The notes below the pieces were generated by a model. It was not told the origin of the DNA, ran no database searches, and saw nothing but the letters and a program-made list of their open reading frames with translations. 21,931 nucleotides of DNA from Bacteroidales bacterium M5 (GTDB lineage: Bacteria; Bacteroidota; Bacteroidia; Bacteroidales; Muribaculaceae), in contig LUJP01000082.1 in NCBI GenBank assembly GCA_001689535.1, positions 1-21,931 on the forward strand, given 5' to 3'. This document shows positions 1 through 8,470 of this stretch, piece by piece. The first letter of the stretch is position 1, and each line of letters begins with the position of its first letter. The position numbers were made by a program, and so were the translations under genes.

Positions 1-25
1 ACTGCCTAACTTCGTTGTTAGACAG

Positions 26-40
26 CCTCCTGAGAGGAGG
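26..40 (-). terminator. Weak hairpin after the fimbrial operon
   Basis: CCTCCT-GAG-AGGAGG makes a six-base-pair stem with a three-base loop about 30 nt beyond the stop of the last fimbrial gene. The following bases on the minus strand are not a clear U run, so this is at best a weak or factor-assisted terminator, and the window ends before alternatives can be judged. Confidence 0.25.
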
Positions 41-69
41 GGAATGTGGCGATAAGGATATCTCGGGTT

Positions 70-675
70 TTATTTGCGGCAGCCGCAGTTTAGGACGTAG
101 CCGAAGCTGATGCTGAAGCGGGTGGGGCCTATCCAGCGGGAGGAGCGCCAGCCGCCTATGGGGCGATGGCGGTAGGCACCGCCGAGTTTGTATTTGTGAT
201 AGCGCATGTGCACGTAGCCCACGCCGAGGTTTATATCCATCTGCCAGCGGTCGTTGAACTTGTATTTCCAGCCGCCGCTCACACCGCCGCTCACGCCCCA
301 TCCGGCGCGGCGGAAGCTCTTGTCCATGTCGTTGTGGCGGTAGAGGCCTATGTTGAAGTCGCCATACATCAGATAGCCTCCCATGTACCAGCCGTGGGCC
401 ATGCGGCTGTCAAGGGTCTCCTTGAAGTAATAGCGGAGTTCGCTCGTGATCTGGAGGCTGCGGAACACCTCCTCGTGTTTGTCGCTCATGTAAGGGAGCC
501 AGAACACGTCGCCCGACAGCGCCAGGCGGTGGTTGAGCTGGTGCTCATAACCCAGGTTGGGGCTTCCGCCGAGGGTGAGGGGTGCGTTGAGTTTCAGCAT
601 CTGGCCTGAGGCAAGGCCGGTGCCTGCCGATATGGCGGCTATGATTATGGCGATATGTCGCGTAATGGATTTCAT
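70..675 (-). CDS. DUF3575 family outer-membrane-type protein (fimbrial operon, copy 2)
   Basis: A 201-residue protein with an N-terminal signal peptide (about residues 1-24, ending ASGQ) and no lipobox. The rest alternates short amphipathic strands rich in Gly and aromatic residues (GGYLMYGDFNIG, MDINLGVGY, FSISFGYV), as in a small outer-membrane beta-barrel. It matches my recollection of DUF3575, a family often found beside Bacteroidales fimbrial genes; its biochemical role is not established. It is the last gene of the minus-strand fimbrial operon, 71 bp after the FimB/Mfa2-like gene. It is a clear paralog of the protein at 7596-8201: same length, same order of motifs (GSPNxGYEHQL, EVFRSLQ, ELRYYF, GWGVS, GGWK) and the same Cys-Gly-Cys near the C-terminus (NCGCRK here). 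Start is the ATG at 673-675, directly before the signal peptide. An export or assembly role for the pilus is inference. Confidence 0.8.
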   Translation of the reverse strand: MKSITRHIAIIIAAISAGTGLASGQMLKLNAPLTLGGSPNLGYEHQLNHRLALSGDVFWLPYMSDKHEEVFRSLQITSELRYYFKETLDSRMAHGWYMGGYLMYGDFNIGLYRHNDMDKSFRRAGWGVSGGVSGGWKYKFNDRWQMDINLGVGYVHMRYHKYKLGGAYRHRPIGGWRSSRWIGPTRFSISFGYVLNCGCRK

Positions 676-746
676 GACTTGACTGGTTGATTCTGATTGA
701 GTGTGGTTGGTTTATATGATTTATTGGCGCAAGAGGCGGCCGGCAG

Positions 747-1691
747 TCAGGAATTCGATTTTTTGCCTCCGCCAAGGTCCGATTCGCTGCCGCCGATTGT
801 CGAGTCCCATCCTATCAGACTCACGGTGATACCGTTGTTGTTGATGTCGATTATGGCGTGGTCGCCGGGAGTGAGCACCAGCGGCGAGGCGTCGGGCAGG
901 CGCAGTCCGTGGATGTAGTTGGCCAGTGAGTTTCCGTTGCTGTCCGAGAGATGGAGCACGAGGTCTAGTACCGATTCCGGGGCCGTGGGGAAGAGATAGG
1001 TGGTGAACTGGAAGATGGCTCCGTCGGCATCCACGGGATATTTCGTCGGGGAGTGGAAGAAGTAAAGCGCGTGACCGTCGGCAACGGCTTCGGGCACAGT
1101 GTCGGCGGCGAGGTGCTGCACCGAGGCCACATTGTTGATGCGCACAATGGCTTTTTCCACCAGGTCGGCATCTACGTCGGTGGCGCGGTAGCGAACGTCG
1201 ATGCGCGCGGGATATCTGAAGATGGCTGCCGTGTCGGTGATTTCGGTGGCGCCGTCGTGCGGACGGTCTATATAGTCAAGCCGCAGGTCGCCCGGGCCTT
1301 TGGTGAATGGCGGCTGGGGGTGCGACATTAGCTGGAATGCCGCCTGCTCGTGCACGGGGTCAGGATTGAAGTCCACGCTGTCGGTATTGGCGAGCACACA
1401 CACCTTATAGTCACCCTTGTCGAGTCTGAACTCGAATATTCCTTCGGCTATCTTCGACTGGTCGGTGGTCGATTGGCCGCCCCGGGTGTAGCCCTGCGCG
1501 GTCAGGGCGCCTGTTGCGCGGTCGTAGATCAGCACGTGGCAGTTGTTGACTATATGGTCCCTGACTTCGGGCACAAACACGCGGTAGTTGATCGTGCCCT
1601 CGAAATAATTGTAGGTGCATGAGGCCGAAGCCAGCAGCATAAGCGCGGGCGCGCAGGCCAGCATACGCTTTATTATTGTTTTTCCTGACAT
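747..1691 (-). CDS. FimB/Mfa2-like fimbrial anchor lipoprotein
   Basis: A 314-residue lipoprotein. A hydrophobic leader ends in ASASC, giving Cys25 as the probable lipidated residue. The segment after it (NYRVFVPEVRDHIVNNCHVLIYDRATG, about residues 35-61) has the look of the FimB/Mfa2 family, in which the N-terminal domain opens with a strand leading to a short 'hvLIYD' beta hairpin. In Porphyromonas gingivalis, FimB and Mfa2 anchor the pilus base in the outer membrane and limit its length; the same role is inferred here. It directly follows the second fimbrillin (48-bp gap), the usual stalk-then-anchor gene order, and precedes a DUF3575 gene. Length is normal for the family. Start is the ATG at 1689-1691. 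Lower-scoring alternative: another minor subunit of the same fold. Confidence 0.8.
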   Translation of the reverse strand: MSGKTIIKRMLACAPALMLLASASCTYNYFEGTINYRVFVPEVRDHIVNNCHVLIYDRATGALTAQGYTRGGQSTTDQSKIAEGIFEFRLDKGDYKVCVLANTDSVDFNPDPVHEQAAFQLMSHPQPPFTKGPGDLRLDYIDRPHDGATEITDTAAIFRYPARIDVRYRATDVDADLVEKAIVRINNVASVQHLAADTVPEAVADGHALYFFHSPTKYPVDADGAIFQFTTYLFPTAPESVLDLVLHLSDSNGNSLANYIHGLRLPDASPLVLTPGDHAIIDINNNGITVSLIGWDSTIGGSESDLGGGKKSNS

Positions 1692-1738
1692 CTGTTCTGG
1701 AGTATTGGATTGTGTGAATATATATATGCCATGGGGCT

Positions 1739-3196
1739 TCAGAGTTCCACGTTGGTCACTTTATGCACGGGGTTCCAGTCCTGGGGTTCTTTCACCACTA
1801 TGGTGAGGGTGCCGGAATTGTCGGGGCGTGTGGGCACTTCCATCTGTCCTCCGTCCTTGAAGGTGACGTTGACCTCGCGTATCTTGCCCGGTTCGAAGGG
1901 TTCGTTGATGTAGCCCACCCAGTAGATGGTGTGAGGCTCCGTGAGCACTCCTTCCTTGCACTCGTGTCCCGGCAGACCCATGGCGGATATCACCAGCAGA
2001 TAGCGGTTTTCGTTGATTACAGGATTCTCAGGGGTGAGCATGTGGGCCTTGTGGTTGGGCATCACCAGTATGTCGCGCCACGATGTGGCTGAGTACGGGT
2101 CGGCGGGAATGTTCACTATGTCGCCGGGGAAGCCGGCATCAGTGGCATAGCCTTTCTTCACATAGCCTTTGGTGGGGTTCTCGTCGTAGAAATGGCGCGT
2201 AACCTCGTTGTTGATCGGTTCCGTCACCAGAATGTCGGTCTGGTTCATCACCGGTGATACGCCTTTGTAATAATTCACGCCGTCTATTATCATGTCGTCG
2301 TGGATGGGGAGCATCACCGACGGCAGTGTCACCACCATCACCATTGCATGTGACGAGAAGTTGAGCTTGCCGCCGTCGCGCAGGTTCACGTCGGCGTTGT
2401 TCAGGTTGTCATCCTCACCGCCAAGGTTCACTCTCAGACGCATCATGGACACCTGGCGTTCAAGTTTGATTTCGGCATGTACCTCCTGTTCGGCTATCAC
2501 CTGCACCATATCCGGGAATTCGCCGCCAATCTGCATGTCGGTCTGGTGTCCGATGCCCATGAAAATCTCGGCCGGGGCATGGAACGGCAGCGATGTGCGG
2601 GTCACTCCTGTGGCGGCGAGGTCATCGAGATAGAAGCGGGGGAATTCATAGGGCTTGTGCTCGATTCGGGCGCGGTGTATATACGTTTTCAGCACATTGT
2701 CCTGATTCCAGCGCATTGCCAGTCCGTTGAGATAGGTCACCACGGGCTCTGTGGCGCTGTTGGCGTTGGCCACGGCCACAAGATGGTATATTCCGTTAGG
2801 TACGTTGGCATAGGTGTAGGTGATACAGCCGGTGTTGAAAGGGTCGGTCTCCAGCGCCTGCTTTATCTCGTCGCCGGAGATGTAGCGCGAGAACACTATG
2901 AAGTTGTTCTGGTCATAGAGGAAAATCTGGAGCGAGTGTATGTTGTCCCAGCTCGTGAGCGGTATGGCGTCGGATATAGCCGTGGTCGGCGAGCTTCCGG
3001 TTGTACGGTCACCGCTTCTCGGGGGGGTATCGGAGCGGGAGTCTGCGGATTTGGCGAAATCTATGGTGAAGGCAATGGTACCCGTGCCCTCCTTTTCCTC
3101 GGCAGGGCCGGGTTCCGAAGAGTTGTCGGCGCATGAGCCGAACAGGGTTGAGGCCGCGAGGAGGGCCGTTGCCAGGTAAAATACACTTTTTTTCAT
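1739..3196 (-). CDS. FimA/Mfa1-type fimbrillin lipoprotein, copy 2
   Basis: A 485-residue predicted lipoprotein; the leader ends FGSC, making Cys22 the lipid site. The N-terminal domain carries TIAFTIDFAK, SWDNIHSLQIFLYD and VANANSA, then the 'RLRVNLGG' strand typical of fimbrillin-fold proteins, and the chain ends in VTNVEL. It is a close paralog of the protein at 8471-9877. The two share IP-TSWDNI-SL-IFLYD, GxITYTYxNVPxGxYxL, SMMRLRVNL/SLMRLRVNL, SATSWRDI-VMPN and VYWVGYINE (here IYWVGYINE) in the same order. Type V pilins are exported as lipoproteins and then trimmed at an Arg before polymerising by strand donation; Arg residues do occur in the linker at about 54-68. It sits between the 564-residue subunit and the FimB-like anchor. 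Whether it forms its own stalk or a base or adaptor subunit is unknown. Confidence 0.8.
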   Translation of the reverse strand: MKKSVFYLATALLAASTLFGSCADNSSEPGPAEEKEGTGTIAFTIDFAKSADSRSDTPPRSGDRTTGSSPTTAISDAIPLTSWDNIHSLQIFLYDQNNFIVFSRYISGDEIKQALETDPFNTGCITYTYANVPNGIYHLVAVANANSATEPVVTYLNGLAMRWNQDNVLKTYIHRARIEHKPYEFPRFYLDDLAATGVTRTSLPFHAPAEIFMGIGHQTDMQIGGEFPDMVQVIAEQEVHAEIKLERQVSMMRLRVNLGGEDDNLNNADVNLRDGGKLNFSSHAMVMVVTLPSVMLPIHDDMIIDGVNYYKGVSPVMNQTDILVTEPINNEVTRHFYDENPTKGYVKKGYATDAGFPGDIVNIPADPYSATSWRDILVMPNHKAHMLTPENPVINENRYLLVISAMGLPGHECKEGVLTEPHTIYWVGYINEPFEPGKIREVNVTFKDGGQMEVPTRPDNSGTLTIVVKEPQDWNPVHKVTNVEL

Positions 3197-3278
3197 GCCT
3201 GATATCTGAGTATGACTGCTTTTATGTCGGAATTATCTGTCGGATGGGAGGAGAAGCTGAGGTGTCGGCGGTCGGGAA

Positions 3279-4973
3279 TCAGTTGTGCCTGATGACCACG
3301 ATTTCGGCCGATACCGGAGCGTCGGCTGCATCGCCGCATGTCTTGTGCATGCGTGCCGTGTTGTTGGTTCCTTTGCTGATGTGGAGCCATGCTCCGGGAT
3401 TGTATTTGCTGTTGATGTCAGTAAGGAATATGGTTGACGGCACCACGGAGGTGGCCACGTCCTTATTGTTGGTGAGGCCGAACCAGATGGGTGAGGTCTG
3501 TCCTTGCAGGCCGTAGACGCGCCAGTTCTTTTCGCCGGGATTGATGAGGCTTACCGAATAGGTGGTGGCCTTGTTCACGTCCACGTCGTTGAAATGCCAT
3601 TTCACCTTGATTGGGAGTTCCAGGTTGTCGGCCACCACGGTGAGATTGCCTTCATGGTCGGCATTGTCCTTGACGAAGTCGGCTGTTATCACATATTTCT
3701 TATTGCCCGTTGGGACTATGCGGATATTGCTCAGCCAGGGATATGAGGCGGCGGTTTTCACCACCGGTGTGGTGGGGCCGGTGTATTGTATCTCGGCAAT
3801 CTTCACGCTGGGAGTGGTGGGGGTTGTGGCGTTGGCGCCGAAGAGCTCGAAGGTGTTGCAGGGGAGGCAGAGCATATACTGCTGGTCGGCCGCCACGCCG
3901 GAGTAGTCGCCCGAGCTCTCGGTGACGGTGGCGCGCAGGCGGTTGTTTGTGGGCAGACCGTTTATGGCGGTTGAGAGGTCGGCATATCCGCGGTCGGTCA
4001 CGCGGGTGATCTTGAGCAGATAGCGGTGGTTGCGCACTATGCTGTAGGGCGTTCCGGCGGCGTTAGTCATCAGAATCTTGTAGTAGCCCGACACGCCCTT
4101 GTATTTGGCCTTTATTATCACGCTCATGTAGGCCGACGAGGTGCATGTGCGTTCATAGGCGTAAAGTACCGGAGTTGAACTGTAGACGGGCCATTTGTAA
4201 GGGTCGGTGCCATATACATTGGTTGGCCGCGGCACGGTGGGATTGGCCGTCGGGGCGGTCGTCACGTTGTCGGTGGGCGTGAGATAGCCTGTGGCTCCGG
4301 GGTCGCAGAGCGAGGCTCCTTCTATCTCGAAGTCCGAGAGGCCGTTCTCGGGAGTGCCGGCGTCGGCGCTCACCACGATAGAGGCCACTGTACGTAGGAG
4401 CTTGCCGCCGTCCATGGTGGTGTTGGTGACTATACCGTTGTTGAGCACAATGCGTCCCCACATCACCGGGGGCATAATCTGCGGCTGCACCATGCGGGTC
4501 TCGTCGACGGGCTTGGTGATGAGATTGCGCACGTTGGCCTCCGGAGCGCCTGGCGTGAGGGCCGAAAAGTCGAGGCGGTCGGCATCGGTGGCGGCGTCGC
4601 GGCTGTTGGCCACCAGATGCACGGTGCGCTTCTGGGCTATCTTGTCGAAAAGGAGGGTGGCGGTCACCTTGCCTCCTTCGCCGCGCTCAATGCGCGTGGC
4701 CTGCAGGCGCTCTATAAACTGCCCGTTTTCGTCAAACACCAGTCCGTCGAGAGTCAGGATGTCTGACTCGGGGTCGGATGTAGCGCCATCTGCGCGCGAG
4801 TCCACCGGGTCCTCCGTATGCTGAGGCATCTGCACGGAAATCGTTGCCTCCACCTTGCCTTCGTGCTCGGTGGGAGCTGGTTCGCGCTCCTTGGCTCCGT
4901 CAGTCGAGCAGCCTGCAATCACAGTTGAGAGCAGCATAGAAAGCACAGTTTTTGATTTGAGCAAAGTTCTCAT
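3279..4973 (-). CDS. Accessory fimbrial subunit lipoprotein (FimC/Mfa3-like)
   Basis: A 564-residue predicted lipoprotein (leader ending VIAGC, Cys22). The early part (VEATISVQMP, LDGLVFDENGQFIERL, TVHLVANSRDA, about residues 42-125) follows the 'variable, -hv-VFD-xG-, hhhVAN' pattern of fimbrillin-fold N-terminal domains. The middle has RNHRYLLKITRVTDRGYADL (about residues 316-335), a phrase common in Bacteroidales minor fimbrial subunits. The C-terminal third is beta-rich with Ala/Thr/Pro-rich linkers and ends in a short strand (SAEIVVIRHN). By comparison with the P. gingivalis accessory subunits FimC-E and Mfa3-5 it probably decorates or caps the pilus. It lies 56 bp after the 835-residue gene and 82 bp before the second fimbrillin, same strand. 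Exact subfamily is not recognised. Confidence 0.65.
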   Translation of the reverse strand: MRTLLKSKTVLSMLLSTVIAGCSTDGAKEREPAPTEHEGKVEATISVQMPQHTEDPVDSRADGATSDPESDILTLDGLVFDENGQFIERLQATRIERGEGGKVTATLLFDKIAQKRTVHLVANSRDAATDADRLDFSALTPGAPEANVRNLITKPVDETRMVQPQIMPPVMWGRIVLNNGIVTNTTMDGGKLLRTVASIVVSADAGTPENGLSDFEIEGASLCDPGATGYLTPTDNVTTAPTANPTVPRPTNVYGTDPYKWPVYSSTPVLYAYERTCTSSAYMSVIIKAKYKGVSGYYKILMTNAAGTPYSIVRNHRYLLKITRVTDRGYADLSTAINGLPTNNRLRATVTESSGDYSGVAADQQYMLCLPCNTFELFGANATTPTTPSVKIAEIQYTGPTTPVVKTAASYPWLSNIRIVPTGNKKYVITADFVKDNADHEGNLTVVADNLELPIKVKWHFNDVDVNKATTYSVSLINPGEKNWRVYGLQGQTSPIWFGLTNNKDVATSVVPSTIFLTDINSKYNPGAWLHISKGTNNTARMHKTCGDAADAPVSAEIVVIRHN

Positions 4974-5029
4974 TTATATATCTTTCTTTTGATTTTTACG
5001 TTTCAATAGATGCATCACAGAGAATGGGA

Positions 5030-7537
5030 TTAGCTTGCATTTGCACCTTTGGTAAATCGGGCGGTGTGGCGTTTTCGGTCGTATTCCACCGTGCAGAACA
5101 CCTCTCCCGGATTATATCGGGTTGATGTTATTATTCTAAAGGACTGTCTTTTTACTTCTATGCCTCCGGAGTTGTTGAAGTTGGTTCCCACCTTCACCAT
5201 GGTTCCTCCGCGATAGAAGTAAACTGTGCAGGTTATAGGTCCACTTCCCCCTTGGGTATACCATCCGGCACGGCATTCAAGCTTCATGACACGAGGAATC
5301 ATTTTGTTTTTCTGAGCATCTGTCAGGCCGTTGAGCTTCATACCGGGATATGGGAACGTATTGAGTTCTTTGGCGTTGAAAAACACTGTCTCTCCTTGTC
5401 CTCCGGTGGCGTCTCCGCCCCATCTGAGACATTGTTTGCTGGAGCCATCAATCAGTGTTATATTGTATCCGTTGGCATTATTCTGACTCCAGCCGCACCA
5501 TTTATTATTAAAGCTGCTTACATTGGGCAAGCTGTAAGTCTGGCCGTGATAATTCTGACTATTTGGATTACCAGTAAATCCCACTCTGATATCAACGTCT
5601 TTAGAAGCCCAAGTGAATTTCACCACGAAGTAGTCGAATTCAGGGGTATTCACCATGATAACCTGATCGAGCCAGAGAGTCACCGTATAGTCCGGGTCGG
5701 TTTCATGAGCCAGAGTAATGGTATCGTAACGGTCGTCGCCGGAAGGATTACTCAATGACCTGAAATGAAACAGGCCTGTGTTTTTGTCATACCAGGAATA
5801 GTTTTGGTCGACAAAGTTGGGATATTTCGATATGGTTGCTCCGCGTGAGCCTCCGGCAACCTTGATAAGGTCGGTGGTTATGTCTTTGTAGGTAGTCCCC
5901 TCTGGTTGCTCGAGTTCCACAATATCGTCTGTAAGACCGATAAAGAGATTGTCTACCCATATCGAGGCCGTGTCGAGGGTCTGGGTGTTCATGAAAATCA
6001 CGCGCTCACGTCCGAAAGCCTTGTTGTAGTCGGAGAAGTCTACATCACTGTCGTTGAATCGGGTAAGTGTTACATTTTCCGTTTTGCCCGCATCGCCTGT
6101 GGGTGTATTGTACACGCGTAGATTAGGCAGGATTTTCCATCCGCCGGATATGGATGTCACATCGACATTACGTGTGGGATGGGGTGGAGATACCCACATC
6201 TCGCGGTTGCTTACAGTGCCGGTTTCATGCACTTCGATGGTGCCCTCGTCGGGGCGCTGGGTCACGGGGATGCGGCGCTCGAGGTTGCCGTCGCGGAGTG
6301 TTATATATGATGAGCGGGGATGTCCGACTTCATATGTGGTGATATCGGCCTCGAGGGCATACATCGTATCGCTGATTTTCTTGACGGTGAGCCAGGATGC
6401 GTCGCCGGCTTTGGTGAGGGTCACGGGCCGGCGCGAGTCTATGCGGATGGTGTCGCGGTAGGCGAACTCGACCTTGGGTTTGTCGGTGACGATTTCGGCG
6501 TTTGACACGTCGGCGTCGGCGCTTTCCTCGCTCCAGGGAAGAATCTGGGCCTCAACGTTGAGCTTGCGTTTGTTGTAGCTCACATACACGTCGTAAACGC
6601 CGTTGACGCGCGGCGCATATCCCAGCACTATATTGTTTTTTACCACGTGAGTGCCGTCAAGGCAGGTGAAGTCCACGTTGAGGCGCAGCTTGCATGTGGT
6701 GGTGTCAACGGGATTGGAGGCCGAGTAGTCGAGGCCGCGGTGGGCGGGGATAATGTAGGTGAACTCCTGGTCCGAGACGGTCTTGTTGGCCTCGGGAGTG
6801 GTCTCGTAATGCACGTCGAAGGCGCCTCGCAGAGGCTGGGCGCTTATCTCGGGATTGTCTTTGTCGGGATAGAGGCCTCCGCGCCAGTTGAGGGTGGAGG
6901 GAACGTTGGTGATGGTGAAGATCTGCTGTTGGGATGGGTCGAGGTCTTCGGAGCTTTTGAAGCGTACCACTACCTTGGCCACGTTGCGCACCATCTGGGC
7001 ATCGACGGTGTAGTCACGGTCTGGCACGAATTCGTCGATATTGTAGTCGGGGTCGGTCACCTGCCATTTGCCGCTGAATCGGAAGTTGTCAACCAAAGCG
7101 GTGAAGAGCTCGGGGGCGTTCTGAAGAGTATTGTTTTCCGAACGCATGGAGTACATAGGGCAGTCCTGGGCTCTCTTGCTGTATTCAGGCTTGGTGATTG
7201 TTCCTTCTTCAAGCGGCTCGCGCGATGACACAAGCGAGAAGTTCCACACGCCTTCGCCGAGATTGAACGTGAGACGGTCGTCGCCCATAGGGGTCAGAGC
7301 AGGCTCCTCCACGAAGCCTCCGTTGCCCAGGCCCACACTGTCGGCGTGAAACTGGAAGAGGCGGGTGTTGGCTGCGAGGTCGCCCGAGCGAGAGAGCGTG
7401 CGTCCGAGCCTGATAACCATCTGGCCGGGGTTTACCTTGTTTTCCGGTGCCACGCCGTCGGCGAAGTCATCGCTGCCGTCGCTGCAGGCCGCACATGCCA
7501 TAAGGGCCGAAATCATAACATATCGTAAGCTTTTCAT
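5030..7537 (-). CDS. Large putative fimbrial tip/adhesin lipoprotein with BACON-like domain
   Basis: An 835-residue predicted lipoprotein with a short leader; either Cys15 or Cys18 in MACAAC could be lipidated. Residues about 36-335 look like a fimbrillin-type pair of beta-sandwich domains, with the typical VRNVAKVVVRF strand at 183-193 and TYIIPAHRG near 260. Residues about 355-430 (WLTVKK, YITLRDGN, RRIPVTQRP) resemble a BACON or Ig-like domain. The remaining 400 residues are rich in Asn, Tyr, Trp and Gly (KWCGWSQNNANGYN) and I recognise no family; a ligand-binding head is plausible. DUF4906-like proteins of similar size occur in such operons, but I cannot confirm membership. The DNA for the C-terminal half is clearly more AT-rich than that for the N-terminal half, which suggests a swapped-in domain. 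It lies 58 bp after the first DUF3575 gene. The function as a tip adhesin is inference. Confidence 0.65.
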   Translation of the reverse strand: MKSLRYVMISALMACAACSDGSDDFADGVAPENKVNPGQMVIRLGRTLSRSGDLAANTRLFQFHADSVGLGNGGFVEEPALTPMGDDRLTFNLGEGVWNFSLVSSREPLEEGTITKPEYSKRAQDCPMYSMRSENNTLQNAPELFTALVDNFRFSGKWQVTDPDYNIDEFVPDRDYTVDAQMVRNVAKVVVRFKSSEDLDPSQQQIFTITNVPSTLNWRGGLYPDKDNPEISAQPLRGAFDVHYETTPEANKTVSDQEFTYIIPAHRGLDYSASNPVDTTTCKLRLNVDFTCLDGTHVVKNNIVLGYAPRVNGVYDVYVSYNKRKLNVEAQILPWSEESADADVSNAEIVTDKPKVEFAYRDTIRIDSRRPVTLTKAGDASWLTVKKISDTMYALEADITTYEVGHPRSSYITLRDGNLERRIPVTQRPDEGTIEVHETGTVSNREMWVSPPHPTRNVDVTSISGGWKILPNLRVYNTPTGDAGKTENVTLTRFNDSDVDFSDYNKAFGRERVIFMNTQTLDTASIWVDNLFIGLTDDIVELEQPEGTTYKDITTDLIKVAGGSRGATISKYPNFVDQNYSWYDKNTGLFHFRSLSNPSGDDRYDTITLAHETDPDYTVTLWLDQVIMVNTPEFDYFVVKFTWASKDVDIRVGFTGNPNSQNYHGQTYSLPNVSSFNNKWCGWSQNNANGYNITLIDGSSKQCLRWGGDATGGQGETVFFNAKELNTFPYPGMKLNGLTDAQKNKMIPRVMKLECRAGWYTQGGSGPITCTVYFYRGGTMVKVGTNFNNSGGIEVKRQSFRIITSTRYNPGEVFCTVEYDRKRHTARFTKGANAS

Positions 7538-7595
7538 CTTAACGTGTCGGTATGAGTGGTTGTTGTTGGCTTAATCAGTGGAAATATAGAGGAGA

Positions 7596-8201
7596 TTATT
7601 CTTTTACGCATCCGCAGTCAAATACATAGCCGAAGCTGATGCTGAAGCGCACGGGCCCTCCCCATGGTCGGGTGTGCCAGGTTCCTATGCGGAGAGCCTG
7701 CGGATCGTCGAGACGGTATTTGTGATACTGGATATGGGCGTAACCCACACCGAGGTTTATATCCATCTGCCAGTGGGAGTTGAAGCGGTGTTTCCAACCG
7801 CCTGATACGCCTGCGCTCACTCCCCAGCCTTGACGGCGGTAGGAGGGGTCGCCGTCGGTATTGTCGCGTTTGAGGCCTATGTTGAAGTCGCCGTACATGG
7901 CATAGGCTCCGAGATACCATCCGGCGGCGAGGCGCTCGCCCGAGGCTTCTTCGAAGTAGTAGCGCAGTTCGCCGGCAAGCTGAAGGCTGCGGAACACTTC
8001 GTGGTCGTGGCCCCATTTGTAGGGGAGCCATAGGAGGTCGCCGGCAGCCGACAGACGCGGGGTTAGCTGGTGCTCGTAGCCGAAGTTGGGACTTCCGGCG
8101 AGAGCGGCCGGAGCATTGATTTTTACCATCTGCGCTGAGGCGGGAATGCATGCGCCCAGGGCTGTGACGATAAGCAGGATTATACGCGCTGTCGTTTTCA
8201 T
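7596..8201 (-). CDS. DUF3575 family outer-membrane-type protein (fimbrial operon, copy 1)
   Basis: A 201-residue secreted protein; signal peptide about residues 1-23 ending ASAQ, no lipobox. Beta-strand-like segments with alternating aromatic residues (GAYAMYGDFNIG, MDINLGVGYAHI, FSISFGYV) point to a small barrel. It is the paralog of the protein at 70-675, with the same length and motif order and a Cys-Gly-Cys close to the end (DCGCVKE). It is the second gene of the operon. The 269 bp between it and the first fimbrillin hold a strong hairpin terminator and no recognisable promoter, so its expression probably depends on read-through. The start is the ATG at 8199-8201 immediately before the hydrophobic leader. 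Precise function unknown; a role in pilus assembly or in the outer membrane is inferred from context only. Confidence 0.8.
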   Translation of the reverse strand: MKTTARIILLIVTALGACIPASAQMVKINAPAALAGSPNFGYEHQLTPRLSAAGDLLWLPYKWGHDHEVFRSLQLAGELRYYFEEASGERLAAGWYLGAYAMYGDFNIGLKRDNTDGDPSYRRQGWGVSAGVSGGWKHRFNSHWQMDINLGVGYAHIQYHKYRLDDPQALRIGTWHTRPWGGPVRFSISFGYVFDCGCVKE

Positions 8202-8366
8202 ATCTGGCGGATTGAGTGTAAGCGGGGGGTGAATATATGTTGTGGTAAGCTTTATTGTCTGTTTTAGGAAAGCGGGGGCCAGGTGGCTGATTTAGCTGTC
8301 TAAGCTGATTTTAACCTTCCGGCTGCGCTTTGGCGGGGAGAGTCTTTTGGTGGAAGAGAGAAGAAA

Positions 8367-8418
8367 ATTCCGGGGGCGCAGAGCCTGTGCGGAGGTGCAC
8401 GGATCGCGCCCCCGGAAT
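8367..8418 (-). terminator. Strong stem-loop terminator/attenuator after the first fimbrillin
   Basis: A perfect 13-bp inverted repeat: ATTCCGGGGGCGC at 8367-8379 and its complement at 8406-8418, with a 26-base loop that can form a smaller inner stem. On the minus strand the stem runs straight into UUUUCUUCUCU, the layout of an intrinsic terminator, 52 nt after the stop at 8471. On the plus strand it is followed by a run of nine T, but no plus-strand gene ends here. Placed between gene 1 and gene 2 of an operon, it probably lowers expression of the six downstream genes relative to the major subunit, or protects the 3' end of a monocistronic message. Confidence 0.8.
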
Positions 8419-8470
8419 AGGTTTTTTTTTGCTTCAGGTCATGGAGTGTTGCCCTGGCCTTTTGCGTGGA

